A stretch of DNA of 64,000 nucleotides from Lachnospiraceae bacterium (GTDB taxonomy: Bacteria; Bacillota; Clostridia; Lachnospirales; Lachnospiraceae). A program made the translations under genes and the position numbers. The stretch spans positions 62,001 through 126,000 of the forward strand of contig JAFVBO010000097.1 of the NCBI GenBank assembly GCA_017479935.1, read 5' to 3'. Each line of letters starts with the position of its first letter. Position 1 is the stretch's first letter. Below the pieces are notes generated by a model that saw nothing but the letters and a program-made list of their open reading frames with translations, did not search any database and had not been told where the DNA came from. Shown here piece by piece: positions 8,735 to 18,125 of this stretch.

Positions 8735-8769
8735 AACCACCCATGGGCCGTTAAGCCTTCTGGGTGGTT
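8735..8769 (-). terminator. terminator after rny
   Basis: AACCACCCA (8735-8743) pairs with TGGGTGGTT (8761-8769), and CC/GG extend the stem inside. It lies about 10 bp past the rny stop. There is no strong U-tract on the minus strand, so efficiency may be modest. Confidence 0.55.
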
Positions 8770-8779
8770 GGTTTCTATT

Positions 8780-10324
8780 TTATTTTGCGTAATCGGTCAC
8801 GCGGGACTCTCGGATCACATTTACTTTGATCTGACCAGGGTACTCAAGTTCAGCCTCAATTCTCTTCGAGATATCTCTGGCCATCAGTACCATATCATCG
8901 TCGCTGACCTGCTCAGGGACTACCATGACACGGACTTCACGTCCTGCCTGGATAGCAAAAGATTTTTCCACTCCCTTGAAGGAGTTCGTTATTTCCTCAA
9001 GCTGCTTTAAACGGTTGGTATAGGTTTCGATGGTTTCTCTTCTTGCGCCGGGTCTTGCGGCGGAGATGGTATCACCGGCCTGTACCAATACAGCAATCAG
9101 ACTCTGCGGTTCTACGTCTCCGTGATGCGCTTCCACAGCGTTAATTACAATATTGGATTCGTGATACTTGCGGCAGAGGTCCGCTCCCAACTGTACATGG
9201 GAACCTTCCATCTCGTGATCCACCGCTTTGCCGATATCATGAAGCAAACCGGCTCTCTTGGCCAGACGGACGTCCAGACCAAGTTCGGAAGCTAACAGAC
9301 CACAGATATGAGCAACCTCCACTGAATGCCGCAGGACATTCTGGCCATAGCTGGTGCGGTAGCGCATTCTTCCCAGAAGTTTGATGAGCTCGGGGTGAAT
9401 ACCCTGAAGTCCAACTTCCAGCACGGCGGCTTCGCCTTCCTCCCGGATGGTGGTTTCCACTTCCCTTTGGGCTTTTTCAACCATCTCCTCAATTCTGGCG
9501 GGATGAATACGTCCGTCCACGATCAGTTTTTCCAGAGCGATTCTGGCTACTTCACGGCGGATCGGATCAAACGATGATAAAACGACGGCTTCCGGTGTAT
9601 CATCAATAATCAAATCCACACCGGTCATGGTTTCAAGCGTACGGATATTTCTGCCTTCACGTCCAATGATACGGCCTTTCATTTCATCGCTGGGGAGCTG
9701 CACCACGGAAATAGTGCATTCAGATACATGGTCCGCCGCGCATTTCTGAATAGCGGTGACAATGTATTCCTTTGCTTTCTTGTCGGCCTCATCTTTCGCC
9801 TGGGCTTCCAAATCCTTGATCATCTTGGCAGTGTCATGCTTTACATCTTCTTCTACCGATTTCAGCAGGAATTCTTTTGCCTGTTCGGAGGTATACCCTG
9901 AAATTCTTTCGAGTTCTTCGAGTCCTTTCTGATGAAGCAGTTCCGTTTCCTGAATTCGTTTCTTGATGTTTTCTTCCTTGGATGCAATGGTCGCTTCGCG
10001 CTTCTCCAGTGCTTCAGATTTTTTGTCTAAGTTCTCTTCCTTGTTGATTACTCTGCGCTCATAGCGCTGTACTTCCGCTCTTCTGTCTTTGATCTCGCGA
10101 TCGAGTTCATTTTTGGCTTTCAGATTTTCTTCCTTGGCCTCCAGAAGAGCCTCCCGTTTCTTTGTCTCTGCAACTTTTAGAGCTTCGTCAATAATTTCCC
10201 GTGACCTGTCTTCTGCCGAACCGATCTTTTCCTCGTACGTTTTCTTTCGATAGGTTGTGGCGGCAAACCAGGCACCAGGGCCAGCGATTGCCAGCGTAAT
10301 GACGACTGCCAGTATTATGTCCAC
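8780..10324 (-). CDS. rny: Ribonuclease Y
   Basis: Membrane-anchored endoribonuclease that starts bulk mRNA decay in Firmicutes. 514 aa: N-terminal transmembrane helix (about 2-20), long charged coiled coil (about 30-190), KH domain with [15 protein letters not shown] (about 215-230) and an HD domain with [13 protein letters not shown] and [12 protein letters not shown] (metal-binding His-Asp). C terminus has the [11 protein letters not shown] segment of the family. Monocistronic, with its own promoter at 10385-10413. Confidence 0.97.
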   Translation of the reverse strand: MDIILAVVITLAIAGPGAWFAATTYRKKTYEEKIGSAEDRSREIIDEALKVAETKKREALLEAKEENLKAKNELDREIKDRRAEVQRYERRVINKEENLDKKSEALEKREATIASKEENIKKRIQETELLHQKGLEELERISGYTSEQAKEFLLKSVEEDVKHDTAKMIKDLEAQAKDEADKKAKEYIVTAIQKCAADHVSECTISVVQLPSDEMKGRIIGREGRNIRTLETMTGVDLIIDDTPEAVVLSSFDPIRREVARIALEKLIVDGRIHPARIEEMVEKAQREVETTIREEGEAAVLEVGLQGIHPELIKLLGRMRYRTSYGQNVLRHSVEVAHICGLLASELGLDVRLAKRAGLLHDIGKAVDHEMEGSHVQLGADLCRKYHESNIVINAVEAHHGDVEPQSLIAVLVQAGDTISAARPGARRETIETYTNRLKQLEEITNSFKGVEKSFAIQAGREVRVMVVPEQVSDDDMVLMARDISKRIEAELEYPGQIKVNVIRESRVTDYAK

Positions 10325-10384
10325 AGGAGCACCTCCTTCTTATTCAATTTTCATTGTGCGCAAGGTACAATGTATAACAGGATA

Positions 10385-10413
10385 AGTTTAATCGAATTTC
10401 ATACTACTGTCAA
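10385..10413 (-). promoter_or_regulatory. promoter for rny
   Basis: Minus strand: -35 TTGACA at 10408-10413, 17-bp spacer, -10 TAAACT at 10385-10390. The leader before the rny ATG would be about 50-55 nt. Confidence 0.75.
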
Positions 10414-10440
10414 GTAGAAAAAGTTTAGATACAATCCCAG

Positions 10441-10484
10441 GAAAGCCGAAGGAATTCTTTTTAAAAGGATTACCTTCGGCTTTC
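10441..10484 (-). terminator. terminator after recA
   Basis: GAAAGCCGAAGG (10441-10452) pairs perfectly with CCTTCGGCTTTC (10473-10484) around a 20-nt loop, directly after the recA stop. Same CCGAAGG core as the hairpin after tRNA-Ser at 22821. Confidence 0.7.
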
Positions 10485-10495
10485 TTAAGCATTTT

Positions 10496-11593
10496 TTACA
10501 TCTCTGCGTTCGTGTCTGCCAGATCAGACTCCGGCGCGGCAGCCGCCTTCCGGCCCCTTGTCTTTACCGCTTCTTCCGGAGCGGCTTCGACCGTTTCTGC
10601 TTCCAGGCCGCACAGCACGCGGACCTTATTCTCGACTTCTTCCATGATGGCGGGATTCTGCGCCAGATAAATCTTCGCGTTCTCACGGCCCTGGCCGATC
10701 TTTTCCTGCTTGTAGGCAAACCAGGCACCGCTCTTTTCCACTACGCCGTACTTGGTGGCCAGATCCAGGATATCTCCTTCGCGGGAGATGCCGCGGCCAA
10801 ACATGATATCGAATTCAGCTTCCTTGAAGGGCGGAGCCACCTTGTTCTTGACAACCTTGATGCGCGTGCGGTTTCCGATCACTTCACCGCCCTGCTTCAG
10901 GCTCTCAATGCGGCGGACATCCAGACGCACGGAAGAATAGAACTTCAGAGCGCGGCCACCGGTTGTAGTCTCCGGATTGCCAAACATGACGCCGATCTTT
11001 TCACGCAGCTGGTTAATGAAAACCACGATGCAGTTGGTACGGCTGACAACCGCAGTAAGCTTACGAAGAGCCTGGGACATCAGACGGGCCTGCTGCCCGA
11101 CATGAGAATCGCCCATATCGCCATCGATCTCTGCCTTGGGAACCAGGGCGGCAACCGAGTCTACGATAACGATGTCCACGGCACCGGAACGCACCATGGT
11201 TTCGCAGATTTCCAGAGCCTGCTCACCGCTGTCCGGCTGGGAAATATACAGGTTGTCGATATCTACGCCGATGTTCTTCGCATAGACGGGATCCAGCGCA
11301 TGCTCCGCGTCGATGAAGCCGGCAATACCATCCCGCTTCTGGACTTCGGCTACCATGTGAAGAGCCACGGTGGTTTTACCACTGGATTCAGGACCATAGA
11401 TTTCGATAATACGGCCCTTGGGAACGCCGCCAAGACCTAAGGCAATATCCAAGCTTAAAGAACCGGTGGGAATAGTTTCCACATTCATTTTAGCGGAAGG
11501 ATCCCCCAATTTCATGACGGAACCTTTTCCATATGCTTTCTCAATCTGCGCAAGCGCAGCATCCAATGCTTTCTGTTTTTCTTCTTTAATCAT
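10496..11593 (-). CDS. recA: Recombinase RecA
   Basis: DNA-strand exchange protein and coprotease for LexA self-cleavage. 365 aa with Walker [10 protein letters not shown] (67-75), [19 protein letters not shown] and the L1/L2 loop region [19 protein letters not shown]-terminal tail is acidic with a basic GRKAAA stretch. ATG at 11593 follows GGAGGA. Expression is very likely SOS-controlled: a perfect LexA box sits between the promoter and the ribosome binding site. Confidence 0.98.
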   Translation of the reverse strand: MIKEEKQKALDAALAQIEKAYGKGSVMKLGDPSAKMNVETIPTGSLSLDIALGLGGVPKGRIIEIYGPESSGKTTVALHMVAEVQKRDGIAGFIDAEHALDPVYAKNIGVDIDNLYISQPDSGEQALEICETMVRSGAVDIVIVDSVAALVPKAEIDGDMGDSHVGQQARLMSQALRKLTAVVSRTNCIVVFINQLREKIGVMFGNPETTTGGRALKFYSSVRLDVRRIESLKQGGEVIGNRTRIKVVKNKVAPPFKEAEFDIMFGRGISREGDILDLATKYGVVEKSGAWFAYKQEKIGQGRENAKIYLAQNPAIMEEVENKVRVLCGLEAETVEAAPEEAVKTRGRKAAAAPESDLADTNAEM

Positions 11594-11606
11594 ACTTTCC
11601 TCCGTT

Positions 11607-11620
11607 CGAACGCCTGTTCG
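11607..11620. promoter_or_regulatory. LexA (DinR) SOS box of recA
   Basis: CGAAC (11607-11611), four bases, GTTCG (11616-11620): a perfect match to the Gram-positive SOS operator. It lies only about 12-18 bp downstream of the -10 and directly before the ribosome binding site, so LexA would block at or just past the start point. Confidence 0.92.
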
Positions 11621-11632
11621 ATTTCTGTTCTT

Positions 11633-11661
11633 ATCTTAACGCGTGAACCGTGCTTTGTCAA
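11633..11661 (-). promoter_or_regulatory. promoter for recA
   Basis: Minus strand: -35 TTGACA at 11656-11661, 17-bp spacer, -10 TAAGAT at 11633-11638, 12 bp upstream of the SOS box. Confidence 0.85.
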
Positions 11662-11692
11662 GCACAAAAACGCGCAAATCGCAAATCTTTTT

Positions 11693-11816
11693 GGTCCCAG
11701 GCAAAAGCACCGAAGGTGTGACATATGCCGTAGGCGGATGGCCTGGGACCTGATGGGTGGTGACCAGTGAATAGTAACGGTCCCAAAGCTACTCGTGAAA
11801 AAGATCAATCACGAGT
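11693..11816. repeat. structured non-coding block upstream of recA
   Basis: The spacer between recA and ilvC (11594-11977) has no convincing gene. It holds GGTCCCAGGC (11693-11702) inverted as GCCTGGGACC (11741-11750), and ACTCGTGA (11791-11798) inverted as TCACGAGT (11809-11816). A short CACC/GGTG hairpin lies inside the first pair. None is followed by a U-tract in the minus direction, so they do not look like terminators. Could be a decayed mobile palindrome or a small RNA. Confidence 0.5.
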
Positions 11817-11899
11817 TTCTGTCATTTCAGTATAATATAACTTTCTTTTCCAATGGTCAATTCGCATTTTCTCCAGTATTTCCTGTAAAAAACGCCAAA

Positions 11900-11925
11900 A
11901 GAGCAGGGTGCATCCACCCTGCTCT
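11900..11925 (-). terminator. terminator after ilvC
   Basis: AGAGCAGGGTG (11900-11910) pairs perfectly with CACCCTGCTCT (11915-11925); 4-nt loop; followed on the minus strand by TTTTGGCGTTTTTT. Confidence 0.88.
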
Positions 11926-11977
11926 CATATCCAGATCCTCTGTGCTTATCCGCAACGGATTCTCTTAGGAAGATTTT

Positions 11978-12973
11978 TTATTTCTTGAGCCAGCTCATCA
12001 TCTCGCGCAGCTCCTTACCGGTGCTCTCCAGAAGGTGCTCAGCTTCCATGCGGCGGCTCGCCAGGAACTTCACCTTGCGGCCTGCGGAGAACTCCTGCAT
12101 GAACTCGCTTGCGAAGGTACCATCCTGGATCTCGCTTAAGATCTTCTTCATCTCCTTGCGGGTCTCCTCGGTGATCAGGCGCTTGCCGCAGCGATAATCG
12201 CCGTACTCGGCCGTGTTGGAAATGGAGTAGCGCATGAAGGAGAAGCCGCCGCTGTTGATCAGGTCAACAATCAGCTTCATCTCATGGATGCACTCAAAGT
12301 AAGCCATCTCAGGAGCATAGCCCGCTTCCACCAGCGTTTCAAAGCCGGTCTTCATCAGGGCGGTCACGCCGCCGCAAAGGACGCACTGTTCACCGAAGAG
12401 GTCGGTTTCGGTCTCTTCACGGAAGGTGGTCTCTAAGATACCTGCGCGGCCGGCACCGATGCCGCTCGCGTAAGCCAGCGCGTAATCCTTGGCCTTGCCG
12501 GAGTAATCCTGATAAACAGCGATCAGGCTCGGAACGCCCTTGCCTTCCACATACTGGCTGCGAACCGTGTGGCCCGGGCCCTTGGGAGCGACCATGATGA
12601 CATCCAGGTTCTTGGCGGGCTGGATGCACTGGAAATGAATGTTAAAGCCGTGCGCGAACATCAGGACATCGCCCTCTTTCATGTTCGGCGCGATCTTGGA
12701 ATTATAGATATCAGCCGCCAGCTCATCCGGAACCAGCATCATGACAATATCAGCGGCAGCAGCTGCATCCGCAACGTCCATAACCTTCAGGCCGGCCGCT
12801 TCTGCCTTGGCGCAGCTGGCGCTGCCCGGGCGAAGGCCAACGATCACGTTACATCCACTTTCCTTCAGGTTCTGCGCATGCGCATGTCCCTGGCTGCCGT
12901 AGCCGATGATGGCGATGGTTTTGTTGTCAAGCATTCCGAGATTGCAGTCGGCATCGTAATACTTCTTAATCAT
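11978..12973 (-). CDS. ilvC: Ketol-acid reductoisomerase
   Basis: Second step of valine/isoleucine synthesis: Mg-dependent alkyl migration and NAD(P)H reduction of acetolactate or acetohydroxybutyrate. 331 aa class I enzyme: [17 protein letters not shown] dinucleotide fold (24-40), SDLFGEQ-type metal site (here [13 protein letters not shown]), and C-terminal knotted domain with EFMQEF. Start ATG at 12973 has GGAGGAAAG 8 nt upstream; the in-frame upstream extension lacks support. Third gene of ilvB-ilvN-ilvC, 158 bp after ilvN. Confidence 0.97.
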   Translation of the reverse strand: MIKKYYDADCNLGMLDNKTIAIIGYGSQGHAHAQNLKESGCNVIVGLRPGSASCAKAEAAGLKVMDVADAAAAADIVMMLVPDELAADIYNSKIAPNMKEGDVLMFAHGFNIHFQCIQPAKNLDVIMVAPKGPGHTVRSQYVEGKGVPSLIAVYQDYSGKAKDYALAYASGIGAGRAGILETTFREETETDLFGEQCVLCGGVTALMKTGFETLVEAGYAPEMAYFECIHEMKLIVDLINSGGFSFMRYSISNTAEYGDYRCGKRLITEETRKEMKKILSEIQDGTFASEFMQEFSAGRKVKFLASRRMEAEHLLESTGKELREMMSWLKK

Positions 12974-13131
12974 TTGTCTCTTTCCTCCATGTCCTTTTTC
13001 ATTATACCGGCGGCAGGCACGTTTTCCTTCTCGTTCGCATCCCGCATCGCCATGGCTCAAGGAAGATCATCTTTTAAAAGCGATCTTTCCGAGTTATTGT
13101 AATCAGTTTTCCCTTCGGAATCAAGCAGTTT

Positions 13132-13629
13132 TTATTCCAGCACGTACGACATCTTCCCGCGCTCCAAAGCCGTAACGCCGGAGCGGCACATTTCGATGAT
13201 GGTGTACGGCTTTAACACCTTCAAAAACGCGTCCAGCTTCTTCGGCTCGCCGGTGAGCTCGATGATCATGCTGTCGAGCGACAGATCCACGATCTTGGCG
13301 CGGTAGATCTCGCAGATCTCGCGCAGGTAGCTCCGGTTCGTTTCGTCGGCTTCCAGCTTCACAAGGAGAAGCTCCCGCATCAGACTGGACGAGGGCTCCA
13401 GGGCGAAGACGGCCCTCACCTCTTCGAGCTTCTGCGTCTGCTTCATCATCTGATTCATGATCTCCTCGTCACCCTCGGTTGAAATGGTGATACGGGTGAT
13501 CGCCGGGATGCTGGTTTCCGAGGCGGCGATGGTTTCAATGTTGAAGCCGCGCTGGGTAAACAGCGAGGAAATCCGGGCCAGAACGCCCTCATGGTTGTCT
13601 ACAAGAGCACTGATATAGATTCTTTGCAT
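13132..13629 (-). CDS. ilvN: Acetolactate synthase small (regulatory) subunit
   Basis: Regulatory subunit that activates IlvB and gives feedback control by branched-chain amino acids. 165 aa, with an N-terminal ACT domain (VDNHEGVLARISSLFTQRGF, Asn and Gly/Val positions typical of valine binding) and the ALS_ss_C domain after about residue 80. Start ATG at 13629 chosen because GGAGG lies 6 nt upstream, overlapping the ilvB stop; a TTG at 13647 would extend it by 6 codons. Confidence 0.95.
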   Translation of the reverse strand: MQRIYISALVDNHEGVLARISSLFTQRGFNIETIAASETSIPAITRITISTEGDEEIMNQMMKQTQKLEEVRAVFALEPSSSLMRELLLVKLEADETNRSYLREICEIYRAKIVDLSLDSMIIELTGEPKKLDAFLKVLKPYTIIEMCRSGVTALERGKMSYVLE

Positions 13630-13639
13630 GGCTTTCCTC

Positions 13640-15301
13640 CTAATCAATCATGATATCTTCGCTGGTTCCGCCCGGAGGGATCATGGGAAGCACCCGCTCA
13701 TTGCGGTCGATGACGCATTCGATCCAGACGGGGCCCTTTTCCTTGAGGGCCGCCGCAAAGGCTTCCCGGAATTCTTCCGGCGTCTCGCAGTGGTAGCCCT
13801 TTGCGCCGAAGCCTTCCGCCACCTTCACGTAATTGGTCTTCCGCTCCGGCTCCGTGCTGGAATAGCGGCTGTCGTAGAAGGTGGTCTGCCACTGTCTGAC
13901 CATGCCCAGAACCGCGTTGTTCATGATGACGGTGATCACCGGAACTTCATAGCTGACGGCGGTGCAGGCCTCGTTCATGTTCATGTGGAAGGAACCGTCG
14001 CCGGTGATGTGCACCACAGGATACTTCTTCTCGGTTCCCAGGCAGGCGCCGATGGAGGCACCGTAGCCGTAGCCCATGGTTCCCAGGCCGCCGCTGGTTA
14101 AGAAATGACCGGGCGCCATGTGGTCTAAATACTGCGCGGCCCACATCTGGTGCTGGCCGACGTCCGTGACATAGTACGCGTCCTTCCCCGCCATGGCGAA
14201 GATGTCGCGCATCACCTGGTGAGGACGAAGTCTGGTGGGGTCCTCCTCCGGCGTATAGTCGTGCTTTCTCCAGTCGGCGATAGTCTTCTGCCATTCGGGG
14301 TGGCTCACCTTCTTTAACATGGGAAGGAGTTCCTGCAGCACCAGCTTCACATCGCCTACGACGCTCTGGTAGACCTTCACGTTTTTGTTGATCTCACTGG
14401 CATCGATATCGATATGGACAATGCGGGCCTGCGCTCCGAACTTCTTCGGGTTTAAGGCCACGCGGTCCGAGAAGCGCGTTCCCACGGCCAGGATGACGTC
14501 CGCCTCGCTGGCAGCCAGGTTGGCCGTCACGCACCCGTGCATGCCGAGGAGGCCCAGATTGTTCGGGTCATCCGCGTCTAAGAGGCCTGCTGCCATGATG
14601 GTGTACGCCGCCGGCATATCCGCGCGCTTCATAAGCTCTTCCATCTCGTGCTCGGCTTCCGAAAGCCGCACACCGCCGCCAAAGTACAGGAACGGACGTC
14701 TGGACTTGTTGATCAGCTCGGCCACCTCCGGAAGATTCGTCCACTCTTTCTTCTTCGGCTGCGGTTTTACCGCGTACTTCGGCTCAAACTCGATCGTCGC
14801 CGCGGTGATGTTCTTCGGAACGTCCACCAGCACCGGACCCTTGCGGCCTTCCTGCGCGATCTCAAACGCGCGGCGCAGCGTGGGAGCCAGATCCTCGATC
14901 CGGCGCACGACGCTGTTGTGCTTCGTGACCGACATGGTGATGCCGCCGATAAACACCTCCTGGAAGCTGTCCTTTCCAATCTGGTTGGTGTTCACGTTTC
15001 CGGTGATGGCAACCACAGGAACGCTGTCCATGTACGCGGTGGCCAGGCCGGTAACGATGTTGGTGGCGCCAGGGCCGCTTGTCGCAAGGACAACGCCGGT
15101 TTTTCCGGTGGCTCTGGCATAGCCGTCCGCGGCATGCGCGGCCCCCTGCTCATGCGCCGTCATAATGTGACGGATCCTGTCACGGTAGAAATACAGCGTA
15201 TCATAAATATTCAGGACGGCCCCGCCGGGGTATCCGAAAATCGTATCCACGCCCTGTTCCAGCAGTACTTCCGCGATAATCTGCGCCCCTGTTAAAACCA
15301 T
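13640..15301 (-). CDS. ilvB: Acetolactate synthase large subunit
   Basis: Thiamine-diphosphate enzyme that condenses pyruvate with pyruvate or 2-oxobutyrate, first committed step to Val, Leu and Ile. 553 aa: catalytic Glu in AHEQGAAHAADGYARATG, FAD/central domain, and the TPP motif GDGSFHMNMNEACTAVSYE with NNAVLGMVRQWQ. ATG at 15301 preceded by AAGGAGGA. First gene after an isoleucine T-box, with ilvN directly coupled downstream. Confidence 0.97.
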   Translation of the reverse strand: MVLTGAQIIAEVLLEQGVDTIFGYPGGAVLNIYDTLYFYRDRIRHIMTAHEQGAAHAADGYARATGKTGVVLATSGPGATNIVTGLATAYMDSVPVVAITGNVNTNQIGKDSFQEVFIGGITMSVTKHNSVVRRIEDLAPTLRRAFEIAQEGRKGPVLVDVPKNITAATIEFEPKYAVKPQPKKKEWTNLPEVAELINKSRRPFLYFGGGVRLSEAEHEMEELMKRADMPAAYTIMAAGLLDADDPNNLGLLGMHGCVTANLAASEADVILAVGTRFSDRVALNPKKFGAQARIVHIDIDASEINKNVKVYQSVVGDVKLVLQELLPMLKKVSHPEWQKTIADWRKHDYTPEEDPTRLRPHQVMRDIFAMAGKDAYYVTDVGQHQMWAAQYLDHMAPGHFLTSGGLGTMGYGYGASIGACLGTEKKYPVVHITGDGSFHMNMNEACTAVSYEVPVITVIMNNAVLGMVRQWQTTFYDSRYSSTEPERKTNYVKVAEGFGAKGYHCETPEEFREAFAAALKEKGPVWIECVIDRNERVLPMIPPGGTSEDIMID

Positions 15302-15326
15302 GTGGAAATCCTCCTTCTAGATGATG

Positions 15327-15593
15327 ATAAATAAAAACGGAGCAACTTCTTCGTCCTCTGATGCTCAGAGACGAAGCGCTGCTCCGCGGTACCACTCTGC
15401 TTGTTTAAAAAAACCACTCACTGTACACGTTTCATGTACGCTCCTTTAACGCAGGAATACGGATTCGCCTACTTTGGTTTCAGCTATCTGCTCGGGGGTG
15501 ATGTCCGGCCTTTTCCGATGCCGGCTTCGCACCAGGTGCCGGCTCTCTGTGAACGGATGGGAAGGCTTTCGTTCCCCGTCATCGCATTTATTC
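15327..15593 (-). promoter_or_regulatory. T-box riboswitch, isoleucine-type
   Basis: Minus strand leader: stem I with the AGAGAG and GGTGCGA motifs (about 15520-15555), specifier loop GGACATCACC with the codon ATC (Ile) at 15500-15502, canonical T-box AGAGTGGTACCGCGG (15384-15398) and a terminator stem 15339-15384 followed by five U and AUUU. Uncharged tRNA-Ile is expected to favour the antiterminator and turn on ilvBNC. The specifier was read by position within the conserved GA-NNN-ACC context. Confidence 0.92.
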
Positions 15594-15680
15594 AGATTTT
15601 ATGAAATTGTACCGGTGCCGGACCGGCTAGCCTTGCCGCCTGCTTCCCGCAAAACCGAATTTTTGTATCTACTCAGCACA

Positions 15681-15805
15681 GCCGCTTGCACCCCGCTGCA
15701 AGCGGCGTAAAACAAGAGTTGGCATGCCAAGCCACAGGCAATTTGGAATGCGCGGAGCGCATTGCCTGTGGCTTCGTAACTGCTCAGGCACTGAGCAGTT
15801 ACGAA
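15681..15805 (-). other. three consecutive hairpins in the ilvB leader
   Basis: Between the promoter and the T-box lie three strong hairpins: a perfect 15-bp stem 15773-15787/15791-15805 (GTAACTGCTCAG core), a stem 15729-15742/15761-15774 (AGCCACAGGCAAT core, with an inner ATGCGC/GCGCAT hairpin), and 15681-15690/15697-15706 (GCCGCTTGCA). The first would begin within a few nucleotides of the transcript 5' end. They are not part of a normal T-box and have no U-tracts. Confidence 0.7.
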
Positions 15806-15814
15806 TTTTTACTC

Positions 15815-15843
15815 ATTATAGACAGGCTTTCGCCCGATGTCAA
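15815..15843 (-). promoter_or_regulatory. promoter of ilvBNC
   Basis: Minus strand: -35 TTGACA at 15838-15843, 17-bp spacer, -10 TATAAT at 15815-15820. Both hexamers are perfect; the leader to the ilvB ATG is about 505 nt. Confidence 0.9.
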
Positions 15844-15907
15844 GCAAAAAATCCGAGGTCTGTCTTAAAACCCGGCTGATCAGGCTTTCTGTCCCAACGC
15901 TTCCCCT

Positions 15908-17167
15908 CTAGTGCTTAAACAGCCCGGTAAAGTCGAACGTGGCGAAATAATCCCGCGGGGTTTCCGCGCGCCGGATCATTTTAACGCTTCCGTCCTCTTT
16001 CAGCAGCAGCTCAGCCGAGCGAAGGCGACCGTTGTAGTTGTATCCCATCGAGTAGCCGTGCGCGCCGGTGTCGTGGATGACCAGGTAGTCGCCGATCTCG
16101 ATTTCCGGCAGCATGCGATCCACCGCGAACTTATCGTTGTTCTCGCACAGCGAGCCGGTCACGTCGTACTTGTGATCGCAGGGGGCATCTTCCTTGCCCA
16201 GCACCGTGATGTGGTGATACGCGCCGTACATGGCGGGCCGCATCAGGTTGGCAGCGCAGGCATCCACGCCGATGTACTCCTTGTGCGTGTGCTTTTCGTG
16301 GATGGCCTTCGTGACCAGGCATCCGTAAGGCGCCAGCATGTAACGTCCCAGTTCGGTGCAGAGCGACACATCGCCCATGCCCGCCGGAACCAGAATCTCG
16401 TCGTACACTTTCTTCACGCCGCGGGAGATCTCATAGATGTCATTCGGCTCCTGATCCGGGCGATAGGGAATGCCGATGCCGCCGGACAGGTTGATGAACC
16501 CGATGTGAATGCCCAGTTCCTCATGCAGCTTGACGGCGGTCTCAAACAGCACCTTCGCAAGCAGCGGATAGTATTCGTTCGTCACGGTGTTGCTGGCTAA
16601 GAACGCATGCAGGCCAAACTCCTTGACGCCCTTGTCGCGCAGAATTCTCATGCCTTCAAACAGCTGCTCGGTCGTAAAGCCGTACTTGGCTTCGCCGGGA
16701 TTATCCATGATATCGTTGCTGATCTTAAAGATTCCGCCCGGATTGTAGCGGCAGCTGATCACCTCGGGGATGCCGCAGATCTGTTCCAGGAAATCGATAT
16801 GCGTGATGTCATCCAGGTTGATCGTGGCTCCGATCTTGCGCGCAAAGGCAAACTCCTCAGCGGGCGTGTCATTGGAAGAAAACATGATGTCCCTTCCGGA
16901 AAAGCCGCAGGCGTCCGCCATCATCAGCTCGGTGAGCGAAGAGCAGTCGCAGCCGCAGCCGTACTCCTGCAAAATCTGCAGAATAAACGGATTGGGGGTA
17001 GCCTTCACGGCAAAGTATTCCTTAAAGCCCTTGTTCCAGGAGAAGGCGTCGTACAGACGCGCGGCATTCTCGCGAATCCCCTTCTCATCGTACAGATGGA
17101 ACGGAGTCGGATAGGTTTTCGTGATTTCCTGAATCTGCTCCAGATTTACAAACGGTGTTTTTTTCAT
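15908..17167 (-). CDS. lysA: Diaminopimelate decarboxylase
   Basis: PLP enzyme (fold type III) making L-lysine from meso-diaminopimelate. 419 aa; Schiff-base lysine in EYFAVKATPNP, HxG-like region replaced by GLHAFLASNT, NLSGGIGIPYRP glycine loop, and C-terminal TGSLCENNDKF and DTGAHGYSMGYNYNGR. The two loops identify it as a decarboxylase of the LysA group, in a longer clostridial version. ATG at 17167 has GGAGGA 8 nt upstream. It starts 4 nt after the stop of the rhomboid-like gene. Confidence 0.93.
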   Translation of the reverse strand: MKKTPFVNLEQIQEITKTYPTPFHLYDEKGIRENAARLYDAFSWNKGFKEYFAVKATPNPFILQILQEYGCGCDCSSLTELMMADACGFSGRDIMFSSNDTPAEEFAFARKIGATINLDDITHIDFLEQICGIPEVISCRYNPGGIFKISNDIMDNPGEAKYGFTTEQLFEGMRILRDKGVKEFGLHAFLASNTVTNEYYPLLAKVLFETAVKLHEELGIHIGFINLSGGIGIPYRPDQEPNDIYEISRGVKKVYDEILVPAGMGDVSLCTELGRYMLAPYGCLVTKAIHEKHTHKEYIGVDACAANLMRPAMYGAYHHITVLGKEDAPCDHKYDVTGSLCENNDKFAVDRMLPEIEIGDYLVIHDTGAHGYSMGYNYNGRLRSAELLLKEDGSVKMIRRAETPRDYFATFDFTGLFKH

Positions 17168-17171
17168 GGTG

Positions 17172-18086
17172 TCAATCCTCCTTGGCTGTTTCATCCGGCG
17201 CGGCATGATAGGGGGTAGCGCTGCCCGACGGATACGCGTTCTTTGTCACATGAATGTGGGTGTACAAATGGTCCATGCAGTATTCATAAGCCCCGTCGCA
17301 CTGGGAGCAGTACCGGAATTCCAGTTCGGGATTGGTAAGCTCCGTCCGTCCGCACACGGCGCAGCGATGCCGGCTTCCGCCGGTGCCGCGATGGATGGCT
17401 TCTCTCTGTCCCTGGCGCATCTTGTGGGCGAAATCCGCCTTTCTGGCCGCCTGCTTCGCCCGGTCTCTCACGCCGCCCTTGTACAGGGTCAGGGCGAACA
17501 GGACGAAGTTGATCAGCGACAGAATGGCCACGATCCGGGAGCTCATGCTTCCCATGATGATGCCGTAGCCAAAGACGACAAGGTCGATGAGCGCCAGATA
17601 CTTGGCCTTGATCGGAACCAGGAAGAACAGAAGAAATTCCATCTCCGGGAAGGTCAGCGCGAAGGCCAGGAACAGCGACATGTACAGGTAATGCAGGTCG
17701 TAGTAAAACGGCGCGCCGTTATACCCGGTGACCCAGTAGACCACCATGGCCCCCAGAATATGCCCCAGGATACCGATCACAATGTACAGGTCAAACGTAA
17801 AACTACCCCAGGCCCGCTCCAGGGTGGTACCCAAGATATAGTACAGGTACATATAAAGAAGAAAATACAGAATGTCTGAGGAGGGCGGCTGAATCAGAAA
17901 CGTCACCAGCCTCCAGACCTGCCCTTTCATCACCATCTCCGGATTAAGGGCCAGATAGTCATAATAAAAGGATGGGTTGACAAGGACCAGAATAAAGCCG
18001 GCCAGGTACAGGGCCATCAGGTAAAACATCAGATTGCGGATCGCGTATCGTCCGAATTTCTTTTCAAGTCTGGCTATCCAGTTCAT
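17172..18086 (-). CDS. rhomboid-like membrane protein with zinc-ribbon tail
   Basis: 304 aa with about six hydrophobic segments (roughly residues 18-40, 58-80, 90-115, 125-150, 155-185, 190-205). The layout and the segment LFLAFALTFPEMEFLLFFLVPIKAKY (cited by position, about 140-165) resemble rhomboid-fold proteins, but I cannot find the catalytic GxSG serine, so it is probably not a protease. The cytosolic tail carries CAVCG...CSQC...CMDH, a likely zinc ribbon. ATG at 18086 follows AGGAGG. Co-transcribed with lysA from a strong promoter. Role unknown. Confidence 0.75.
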   Translation of the reverse strand: MNWIARLEKKFGRYAIRNLMFYLMALYLAGFILVLVNPSFYYDYLALNPEMVMKGQVWRLVTFLIQPPSSDILYFLLYMYLYYILGTTLERAWGSFTFDLYIVIGILGHILGAMVVYWVTGYNGAPFYYDLHYLYMSLFLAFALTFPEMEFLLFFLVPIKAKYLALIDLVVFGYGIIMGSMSSRIVAILSLINFVLFALTLYKGGVRDRAKQAARKADFAHKMRQGQREAIHRGTGGSRHRCAVCGRTELTNPELEFRYCSQCDGAYEYCMDHLYTHIHVTKNAYPSGSATPYHAAPDETAKED

Positions 18087-18125
18087 AAAACCTCCTGTTT
18101 CTTTCAAAAATCTCGCGTTTGTCCT

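Noticed and set aside
11590..11808. 72-aa minus-strand frame upstream of recA
   Set aside because: Runs through the promoter, SOS box and inverted repeats; no ribosome site and no conserved feature.
14385..15295. 245-aa and 215-aa + strand frames opposite ilvB
   Set aside because: Antisense shadows over a conserved enzyme; they overlap each other in different frames.
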